This document shows, in pieces, positions 1-5,810 of a DNA stretch of 10,315 bases. Numbering within the stretch: position 1 is the first letter of the stretch; every line of letters starts with the position of its first letter. The stretch comes from JBGOUV01 sp041477815. Its GTDB lineage: Bacteria; Acidobacteriota; Terriglobia; Bryobacterales; JACQDG01. The stretch is taken from assembly GCA_041477815.1 (NCBI GenBank), contig JBGOUV010000253.1, positions 1 through 10,315 of the forward strand, written 5' to 3'. The translations under genes and the position numbers were made by a program. Under the pieces are notes generated by a model. That model saw only the letters and a list, made by a program, of their open reading frames with translations, ran no database searches and was not told the DNA's origin.

Positions 1-2238
1 GATCTCGACCACGGGCTCGACGTCGGGGTCGTTGTCGCGCCAGTCGGTGCCTTGCTGAGTAGCAGAAGTATGCGAGGTGGCGATGCCGTTGGTTCGCTTG
101 AGGTAGGGATAGAGCAGGGGCCCGGTGTTGGCGGCGCCTTTGGTTTCGGCGGGATCGATGGGGAGAACCGGATGGCCGCGCTCGGCCCAGACGATGTTGC
201 GGTGTCCGTTAGGATAGGGGACGCTGCGCTCGTAGCCGTAGAGGGGCAGGAAGCGGCCGGGGATGGTGTAGAGCTCGTTGGATTTCTGGGTGATCCACCA
301 GTTGTACTCGTTGTCGACGCCCATCTGGTGGTCGGCGACGTGACCGACGTCGAGGTCGGCGGCGTTGCGCTCGTAGCGGTAGAGGTCCTCGAGGGAACCG
401 TCGCCGGCGCCGTCCTGGGAGAGCTCGGTGTGGCGGTGGAGGTCGGCGCGGAGGATGCGGTAGGAGCGGTCGCCGACCTGAAGGCGGTAGTCGCGAATGC
501 GGCGGAGGTCGTCGCGCTCGCGGGGATGGGGAGCGGGTGGAAGGCCGGTGGTCTGCTCGGCGAGGGGGCGGGATTCGGGACGGGGCAGCTCTGTAGCGAG
601 GGGGCTTAGGCGGGACGCATAGAGATCCAGGGGGCCCTGGCGGCCTTGGGGCCAGGGGCGGTGATCCATGGGCCAGACGGCCCAGAGGACGTTGTCGCGT
701 CCGGCGGCGAGGGCGGCGCGCATACCGTTGCGGCCGACACTGTCGGGGAGCCACATAGCCGGCGTCCAGCGGGGGCCGGCGAGCTGGGTGAGGTAAAGTT
801 CCCAGCGGCCGCCCGAGGCCCAGTTGTCGGCGCGGGAATTGAAGGCGCTGGTGCGGACGCGGAAGAGCATCGAGAGGCGGCCGGCGGAGTCGAAGGCCAG
901 GCGGGGGTGCTGGTGGAACCGGCGCATGCGGTCGGAGAGGGTCTCGCTGATGGGCGAGACGGGCTCGCGCCACGGGCCGGCGGCTTCTTGGAAGGCCACG
1001 CGGATGGAGCGGTCTTTGTAGAGCGTGGTGCCGGCCTGATCGTCGACGGCCCAGTCCTTGCCCCAGTGGGGGCCGGATTGCTCCCAGGCGATCCAGGGGC
1101 GGCCCTGCGCGTCGCAGGCCAGGGAGGGGCGGGCGGAGAACAGGCGATTGCGGCTGACCGATTGGACCGGGCCGGGCTTTCCCTCGTTGAAGCGGCGGGC
1201 ATAGACCTGGAACTCGCCGGACTGGTAGCCGTCCCAGGCGATCCAGAGGCCGCCTTGGGGATGGGCGGCGGCGGCGGGGTCCCAGTTGTCGCCGACGCCT
1301 TCGCTGATCGCGACTTCCTCGGACCAGCCGCCGGCGATGTAGGACTTGAGGAGGATACGTCCTTGTTGTTGGCGGACGCCTTGCCAGACCACGTCGAGGT
1401 TGCCGGCGCGGTCCGCGGCGAGGACGGGAGAAATGTTGGGGCCTTCGCCCGTGGTGAGGGTTTCGGCTGGGGTCCAGCGGCCGGCTTCGAGGTGGCGACC
1501 GCGGAGATGCCAGGCGTCCTTCTCTTGCTGGGACCAGACGACCCAGAGGCGTCCGGCGCCGTCCTCGGCGATGGCGGGACGCTGGTGGTCGCCGGGGCCG
1601 GAGAGCGGGAGGGGCTTGTCGCCGCGGCGGCGGACGAAGACGGTGTCGCCTTTGTCGCGGTAGCCGAGCCAGGCGACCCAAAGATCGCCGGCGCGGGTGA
1701 CGACGGCGGCGGGATAGTCGTCCTCGTAGGTATCATCGGTGAGGAGCTCGGTCTCAGGGACGCGCTCGACGGTGGCGTTGCCGCCGAGGAAGGTGGACTT
1801 GCGGCCGTAAGGGAGATTGGAAAACTCGAAAGTGCCTTGGGCCGTGGAGACGCGGACGCGGGCCTCGGCGGGACCGCGGACAGAGAGGACAATGCCGGCC
1901 TCGGCGAGGCGCTGGATGGGCTGGCCGCCGACTTCGGTCATACCGCGGCGCTGGTCTTCCAGGGTGATGACGCGGGTGGTGAGCGACCAGCCTTGCTTGC
2001 CGTCGATGCGGTCGGCGTCGGTGAAGCGCCAGCCGGCCAGGGAGGCGACTTGGCCGCCGGTGACGTCGACCGTACCGTCGAAGGCCCGCCCCTGCGTGTC
2101 GTTTTCTCCGAAAACGACACGGTAGACGCGGGCGTTGGGTGTTGGGTCTGGGGTCTTGGGTGTGGGGGGGGCTTGGCGGCCTCGGGCCAGCCAGAGGGAG
2201 GCGGAGGCGAGAAGGACGAGGAGGGCGAGGCGTTTCAT
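1..2238 (-). CDS. Secreted seven-bladed propeller fused to DUF3604-like PHP metallohydrolase (partial, 3' end beyond window)
   Basis: The reading frame stays open for 746 codons from ATG 2238 to base 1 with no stop, so the C-terminus lies outside the window. Residues 1-18 are a hydrophobic signal peptide, followed by a Pro/Thr linker (about 23-35). Residues about 175-545 hold seven repeats of a 'P-x-(I/L)-A-x-D-x-x-G-x-L-W-(V/I)-x-W' motif. Their W-rich strands fall at 186-190, 231-235, 281-285, 331-335, 381-385, 455-459 and 518-522, as in a seven-bladed beta-propeller. From about 595 a PHP-type metal site appears: H601-x-H603 (RADLHRHTELS), D636-H637, E670 (LYGYE), H679 and H723 (TSHTSA), in the order known for PHP/DUF3604 proteins. 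The likely role is hydrolysis of an unknown extracellular or periplasmic substrate, with the propeller binding ligand; substrate cannot be inferred. The start codon overlaps the upstream gene's stop (ATGA), so the gene is the last visible member of a three-gene operon. Confidence 0.92.
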   Translation of the reverse strand, partial: MKRLALLVLLASASLWLARGRQAPPTPKTPDPTPNARVYRVVFGENDTQGRAFDGTVDVTGGQVASLAGWRFTDADRIDGKQGWSLTTRVITLEDQRRGMTEVGGQPIQRLAEAGIVLSVRGPAEARVRVSTAQGTFEFSNLPYGRKSTFLGGNATVERVPETELLTDDTYEDDYPAAVVTRAGDLWVAWLGYRDKGDTVFVRRRGDKPLPLSGPGDHQRPAIAEDGAGRLWVVWSQQEKDAWHLRGRHLEAGRWTPAETLTTGEGPNISPVLAADRAGNLDVVWQGVRQQQGRILLKSYIAGGWSEEVAISEGVGDNWDPAAAAHPQGGLWIAWDGYQSGEFQVYARRFNEGKPGPVQSVSRNRLFSARPSLACDAQGRPWIAWEQSGPHWGKDWAVDDQAGTTLYKDRSIRVAFQEAAGPWREPVSPISETLSDRMRRFHQHPRLAFDSAGRLSMLFRVRTSAFNSRADNWASGGRWELYLTQLAGPRWTPAMWLPDSVGRNGMRAALAAGRDNVLWAVWPMDHRPWPQGRQGPLDLYASRLSPLATELPRPESRPLAEQTTGLPPAPHPRERDDLRRIRDYRLQVGDRSYRILRADLHRHTELSQDGAGDGSLEDLYRYERNAADLDVGHVADHQMGVDNEYNWWITQKSNELYTIPGRFLPLYGYERSVPYPNGHRNIVWAERGHPVLPIDPAETKGAANTGPLLYPYLKRTNGIATSHTSATQQGTDWRDNDPDVEPVVEI
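2134..2168 (-). repeat. Tandem heptamer array coding a Pro/Thr linker
   Basis: On the coding (minus) strand, units ACACCCA, AGACCCC, AGACCCA, ACACCCA and ACGCCC follow each other at 7-bp spacing. They encode the linker between the signal peptide and the mature propeller protein (about residues 24-36). Because 7 is not a multiple of 3, each unit is read in a different frame, yet none yields a stop. Confidence 0.75.
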
Positions 2239-4166
2239 TTTCTTACCGGCATGGTGAAGGCGCCGTTGGCGGCGGTGTCCCAGACGGCCAGGCGCATCCA
2301 GGTCCAGTCGTTGGCGGGGATGTTCCAGGTGTAGGTATGGTCGCCGAAGGAGGGGGTTTCTGGGAGGTTGATGGTGTGGCGTTTCGTGTAGGTTCCGTCG
2401 CCCCAGACTACCTCGGCGAAGTTTAGGGGGAAGGTCCAGCGGAGGTGGGCGCGGACGCGGGTGGAAGAAGCTTGGCGTTCGATGGAGTGCTCGGGGATCA
2501 GGATTTCGCCGGTAGTTACGAAGTAGTCGCCGTTGCGGAGGGCGTCGGCTACGGGGGACCAGTCGTCGAAAGTGGGGAGCTGGGGGAGGCGGAGATAGTT
2601 GATGTTCATGTGGGCGTAGAGCTCGTGGGTCTGGTCGATCTTGAAGACATCCACTTCGCCCAGGAGGCGCTTGGGGAGGCCCCAGTTGTTCATGTCGTCC
2701 AGGAGCTTCAGGGATCGCTCGCCCAGGCGTGGGGACGAGAGATCGCTGGGCATCTGCTTCCATCCGGCGCCCAGGTAGCGGGGATCTTGGTAGTAGTCGG
2801 TGGTGCGGAGCAGGTCGGGGTAGCCGGTGGAGCCTTTGGTGCGGGGGTGGGTGTGCCACAGGAGGCCGTTTTCCCGGCGAACCAGCTCGAGCATGTCGTG
2901 CCAGCTTCCGGTGGCGTAGATACTACCACGCTGGGGATCGGTGGTTTGAAAGGGGCGGCCTGCGGGCCGGCGCTGGTACCAGTAGACGGGCTTGGGGAAG
3001 AAAAGGGCCCAGTGGCCGCCGAGATGGACGTTGGCTTCTTCGGCGGGGAGCAGGAGGAAGTCCGCGTCGGATTGGGTGCGGCAGGCGCGGAAGAGGGCGT
3101 CGAACTCCTGGAGGCGCAGCTCGCCCGTGTCGGCGGGGTGGCCGTCGCCGTGGAAGTCCATGATCATGGCGATGTTGACGCCCAGGTCCTTTAGGGCCGG
3201 CTTGAAGAAGGGAACCGTGTCGAAGCCGTTTTGCATGGCCCAGACGGCGTATCCGTAGTGCCAGTGGGTAGCCAGGGTCTGGCGGCCGGGGAGCTTGGGG
3301 AAGCGGTCCTGGTTGGTGTAGCGGAGGACGTCGGGGAGGGGGTCGGAAGAGGATAGCAGGAGGAAGAGGGCCAGACGCTGGTCGGTTTGTGGCGGCGCGT
3401 TCATCCAGGGGTAGTAGCGGGTGCCATCGTCGGCTAGCTGGCGGATGCCGAGTTCGAGGGAATCGGAGGAGGCGCGTCGCCAGAGATAGCCGAGGTTGTT
3501 GGTCACGTCGCGGGCGAAGAAGTACTGGTGGGGTGGGGGGAAGATGGCCAGACCGGCGGTGGCGACGGTGCGGTAGCGGACGGTGAGGGGGGCGTAGCCG
3601 GGGTCGGGGGTGGAGGTGACCAGTTTGCCGGAGGTGTCGTAGTAGGATAGGGTGGGGCGGGAGGCGGGGAAGCGGAGGCCGGCGTCGTAGAAATACGCCA
3701 CGTCGGGGTCGGTCGTGCGGACTACGGCCTCCTGTTTGACGAGGCGTGAGCCGGGGTAGAACGTATAGGCGAGGCCGCCGGAGAAGAGGCCGAGTTTGAG
3801 GCCGTCGAAGGAGACTTCCAGGCGGTCGCCGATGGTTCGGACGCGGGCGGCGGCGAGGCGGAAGTCGCCGGTGGCGTTGCGGATCTCTTCGGGGCGGCGG
3901 CCGGGGTGGTCGAAGAAGGCGTCCCAGGAGCCGCGGCGTTTGCCGGTGGTCACCGAGTAGAGAGGGACGGCGTTGCGGACCGAGCCGAGCTCGCGGATGA
4001 GGGGCGCGGCGGGGTCCCGGGAGAAGGCGGCGCGCCAGGGGCGGCCGGCTTCGTCGGTCCACTCGATGGCGAGGGCGTCGGCTTGCTGCGAGACACGGAC
4101 GGGGCCGGGACGGTAGCCCGTGAGGTCGAGCGTAGCGAGGGTGGCGAGAAGGAGCGGAAGAGTCAT
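2235..4166 (-). CDS. Secreted CehA/McbA-like PHP metallohydrolase
   Basis: This 643-residue protein begins with a short hydrophobic segment (1-13) that could be a signal peptide. Residues about 20-290 are rich in beta-type sequence, perhaps a sugar-binding-like sandwich. The metal-site candidates follow in PHP order: H301-x-H303, D337-x-H339, E376/E377 with H381 and H385, H438-x-H440 (LLWHTHPR), and D506 with H514. The tail matches CehA/McbA-type proteins: 'ALRNGDYFVTTGE' near 542-554, then a WTFPL...VVWGDG strand pair and a C-terminal 'AVWD..AN.AF..P' stretch. The first HxH is in an unusual context (THWHYG instead of DLHxHT), so the active site is divergent. CehA and McbA are known to hydrolyse carbamates, but the substrate here is unknown. 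The gene overlaps both neighbours by 4 bp (ATGA), which supports this start and coupled translation. The PHP-superfamily call is from motif order only. Confidence 0.88.
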   Translation of the reverse strand: MTLPLLLATLATLDLTGYRPGPVRVSQQADALAIEWTDEAGRPWRAAFSRDPAAPLIRELGSVRNAVPLYSVTTGKRRGSWDAFFDHPGRRPEEIRNATGDFRLAAARVRTIGDRLEVSFDGLKLGLFSGGLAYTFYPGSRLVKQEAVVRTTDPDVAYFYDAGLRFPASRPTLSYYDTSGKLVTSTPDPGYAPLTVRYRTVATAGLAIFPPPHQYFFARDVTNNLGYLWRRASSDSLELGIRQLADDGTRYYPWMNAPPQTDQRLALFLLLSSSDPLPDVLRYTNQDRFPKLPGRQTLATHWHYGYAVWAMQNGFDTVPFFKPALKDLGVNIAMIMDFHGDGHPADTGELRLQEFDALFRACRTQSDADFLLLPAEEANVHLGGHWALFFPKPVYWYQRRPAGRPFQTTDPQRGSIYATGSWHDMLELVRRENGLLWHTHPRTKGSTGYPDLLRTTDYYQDPRYLGAGWKQMPSDLSSPRLGERSLKLLDDMNNWGLPKRLLGEVDVFKIDQTHELYAHMNINYLRLPQLPTFDDWSPVADALRNGDYFVTTGEILIPEHSIERQASSTRVRAHLRWTFPLNFAEVVWGDGTYTKRHTINLPETPSFGDHTYTWNIPANDWTWMRLAVWDTAANGAFTMPVRK

Positions 4167-4549
4167 CCCATTTTGGCCTTCAGGCGCTCGGCGTAGCGGG
4201 CTACATCAATGATAAAACGTTGGTGGGTGCCTTCGGCGATTTTATCCTTCTCGTCGTAGGCTTCGACGGCGAAGGTCAGGCGGCGGCGGTCGATCTCCTG
4301 GAGGACCGCCCGGTAGGTTACCTTCATGCCCAGTGGCGTGGCGGCAAGGTGCGACACGTTGACTACCGTGCCCACGGTGTCCTGGCCGGGCTCGAGGTGC
4401 GGCAGGACGGCGTCGCGGGCGGTGATCTCGAGGTTCATGATCATGGCCGGGGTGGAGAGGGCCGGAGTTGCGGCCGACCCCAGGAAGTGTATGGCGTCCT
4501 CGGGGACGACGGTTTTGATGGTTTCGTGCGAAACTCCGGGTTGTAGCAT
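4163..4549 (-). CDS. FlK-like hotdog-fold acyl-CoA thioesterase
   Basis: This 128-residue cytoplasmic protein has the single-hotdog layout of fluoroacetyl-CoA thioesterase (FlK) relatives. The FlK catalytic residues as I recall them (Thr42, Glu50, Gly69, His76, Arg120) all align at a constant offset of nine: T33 (STPAM), E41 (NLEI), G60 (VGT), H67 (VSHLAATP) and R111 (THQRF). That spacing is strong evidence for the family and for catalytic competence. The aromatic lid residues of FlK are not evident, so fluoroacetyl-CoA specificity is not implied; a general short acyl-CoA thioesterase is more likely. It is the first gene of the operon, with its TGA overlapping the next ATG. A perfect TATAAT on the minus strand (4567-4562) stands 12 nt before the ATG and there is no Shine-Dalgarno sequence, suggesting a very short leader. 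Confidence 0.9.
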   Translation of the reverse strand: MLQPGVSHETIKTVVPEDAIHFLGSAATPALSTPAMIMNLEITARDAVLPHLEPGQDTVGTVVNVSHLAATPLGMKVTYRAVLQEIDRRRLTFAVEAYDEKDKIAEGTHQRFIIDVARYAERLKAKMG

Positions 4550-4561
4550 AGGGGCAAAGAC

Positions 4562-4567
4562 ATTATA
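4562..4567 (-). promoter_or_regulatory. Putative -10 box (TATAAT) of the thioesterase operon
   Basis: The minus strand reads TATAAT, an exact -10 consensus in very GC-rich DNA. If transcription starts 7 nt past the last base, the 5' leader is about 6 nt. No convincing -35 was found 15-19 bp upstream. The box overlaps the first base of the start codon of the divergent PLP-enzyme gene, so transcription of one gene could hinder the other. This is inferred from position and sequence only. Confidence 0.5.
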
Positions 4568-5715
4568 TGGGATCGATTCGGGAACGGTATGGGCTGGAGA
4601 AACTAATCAACGCGACGGGGTATCCGACCATCGTGGGGGCGAACGTCTGCGCCCCGGAGGTGATCGAGGCGGTGGCCGAGGCGCTGGCGATCAACGTCGA
4701 GATCGACGAGCTGCAAAGGCGGGCGTGCGAGGTGATTGCGCGGACCACGGGAGCGGAGGCGGGGTGCGTGACGTCCTCGTGCTCGTCGGCCATCGCTATC
4801 GGGGTCGCGGCGGCGATGACCGGGGCCGACCTGTCGCGGGTGGTGCAGTTGCCGGATACGACCGGACTGGCCGACGAGGTCATTCTACAGAAGGCCCACG
4901 ATGTGAACTTCGGCGGGGAGATCTCGCAGATGGTGCGTCTGACCGGGGCGCGGATGGTGGAGATCGGGACGGCGAACCACTGCGACGTCTACCACCTCAC
5001 GGCGGCGTTGAGCGGGCGGACGGCGGCGATCCTCTACGTGGTGAGCGGGGTGGTGAATCCGGAGGGGCACCTGCTGGGGCTGGAGCAATGCGTGGGGCGC
5101 GGCGTACCGGTGATCGTGGACGTGGCGGCGCAGCCGAACGTGCGGCCCTACTTGCAGGCGGGTGCGGACCTGGTGGTGGCGAGCGGGCACAAGGTGCTGG
5201 GGGCGCCGACGTCGGGGCTGATCTGCGGGCGTAAGGAGCTGGTCCGGGCGTGCTACTTGCAGAACTGGGGGATCGGGCGGGCGATGAAGGTGGGGAAAGA
5301 GGGGATCGTGGGGTTAATGGTGGCGCTGGAGCGGTGGGCGGCGGGGGATTGGGAGGGGGAGGGGCGGCGGTTGTTGGAGTTGGGGGACTGTTTGGAGAGA
5401 GGGCTGGCGGGGGTTCGCGGGGTGACGGTGGTGCGGGGGGGGCGGCCGCATCGAGTGGAGGTGCGGGTGGAGGGGAGGACGGCACAGTCTTTGGCCAACG
5501 TTTTGCGAGAAGGGAGGCCGGCAATCTGGGTGCAGGACGCGTTAGGCGGGACTATGGTGGTTGATCTGCGGCGGCTGTCGGTGGAGGAGGTCGGGATTTT
5601 GGCGGAGCGGGTGCGGGAGGCGGTGACCGAGAGCAGGCAGCCGCTGGAGGATGGGCCGTACCACGATTTGTACCGGTCGAGGGAGAGGCTGTTGCGGTGG
5701 CCGGACCGGGGGTGA
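4567..5715 (+). CDS. SelA-like PLP-dependent enzyme (aminotransferase fold type I)
   Basis: This 382-residue protein resembles the L-seryl-tRNA(Sec) selenium transferase-like branch of PLP enzymes. It starts with 'LEKLINATGYPT', followed by a cofactor-phosphate region GCVTSSCSSAIA (about 72-83). D185 (VIVDVAAQPN) should pair with the PLP ring nitrogen and K209 in ASGHKVLGAPTSG should be the Schiff-base lysine. A GIGRAMKVGKEGI block lies near 237-249. True SelA proteins are longer, with an extra N-terminal domain, so this is more likely one of the metabolic SelA-like lyases or transferases, such as those acting on amino-sugar acids; the substrate is unknown. The last third is G-rich (codons GGG, GAG, CGG) and looks less conserved. 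It diverges from the thioesterase with 17 bp between starts. Its upstream sequence has no good ribosome binding site; TAGCAT at 4544-4549 is a weak -10 candidate. Confidence 0.9.
   Translation: MGSIRERYGLEKLINATGYPTIVGANVCAPEVIEAVAEALAINVEIDELQRRACEVIARTTGAEAGCVTSSCSSAIAIGVAAAMTGADLSRVVQLPDTTGLADEVILQKAHDVNFGGEISQMVRLTGARMVEIGTANHCDVYHLTAALSGRTAAILYVVSGVVNPEGHLLGLEQCVGRGVPVIVDVAAQPNVRPYLQAGADLVVASGHKVLGAPTSGLICGRKELVRACYLQNWGIGRAMKVGKEGIVGLMVALERWAAGDWEGEGRRLLELGDCLERGLAGVRGVTVVRGGRPHRVEVRVEGRTAQSLANVLREGRPAIWVQDALGGTMVVDLRRLSVEEVGILAERVREAVTESRQPLEDGPYHDLYRSRERLLRWPDRG
5343..5364 (+). other. Canonical G-quadruplex motif inside the PLP-enzyme gene
   Basis: Four G-runs of 5, 3, 5 and 4 are separated by loops of 3, 1 and 1 nt, on the coding strand and so also in the mRNA. 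Short loops predict a stable structure. The surrounding 5330-5480 stretch is very G-rich, so the motif may simply reflect GGG/GAG codon use. Confidence 0.6.
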
Positions 5716-5810
5716 ATTTGAGAATTTGAGGATTGGAGAATTTGAGAATTGCCGCTCACGGCGAAGGTCTGCCAATTCTCAGATCCTCAAATTCTTAAGT
5801 TCTCAGATTC
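5714..5810. repeat. Inverted repeat of AT-rich octamer arrays, possible bidirectional terminator
   Basis: The left arm (5714-5751) is a run of drifting octamers: GAATTTGA, GAATTTGA, GGATTGGA, GAATTTGA, GAATTG. The right arm (5773-5810) is its reverse complement over 38 positions with 7 mismatches, separated by a 21-nt loop (5752-5772). The two arms reach into the stop codons of the converging genes on either side (5713-5715 plus, 5803-5805 minus), so the element fills the whole convergent gap. A transcript from either side would fold into a long AT-rich hairpin, so it could act as a terminator in both directions or block read-through. It lacks the GC stem plus U-run of a standard intrinsic terminator. 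An alternative is a nonfunctional repeat tolerated in a gap. Confidence 0.8.

Noticed and set aside
209..1892. Minus-strand Arg/Pro- and Ser/Pro-rich frames (209-1681 and 606-1892)
   Set aside because: These are alternative frames of the same strand as the propeller gene, with composition typical of GC-rich off-frame reading.
646..2334. Long plus-strand open frame of 562 codons opposite the propeller gene
   Set aside because: Its translation is Gly/Ala/Val/Glu-rich with no recognisable motif. It is a by-product of G-rich antisense codons; the minus strand shows seven propeller motifs and PHP ligands.
2445..3194. Plus-strand open frame of 249 codons opposite the CehA-like gene
   Set aside because: Low-complexity translation without family features, fully antisense to a well-supported coding region.
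4163..4549. Fluoroacetate resistance gene
   Set aside because: The catalytic residues match FlK, but lid residues giving fluoroacetyl selectivity are not evident and no organofluorine genes are nearby.
4326..5234. Plus-strand frame of 302 codons overlapping the PLP-enzyme gene
   Set aside because: Gly/Arg-rich off-frame reading; the overlapping frame has the full PLP-enzyme motif set.
4567..5715. True selenocysteine synthase SelA
   Set aside because: It is shorter than SelA, lacks the N-terminal domain, and no selB, selD or tRNA-Sec is nearby.
5714..5810. CRISPR array
   Set aside because: The repeat unit is 8 bp, units are adjacent without spacers, and no cas gene is present.
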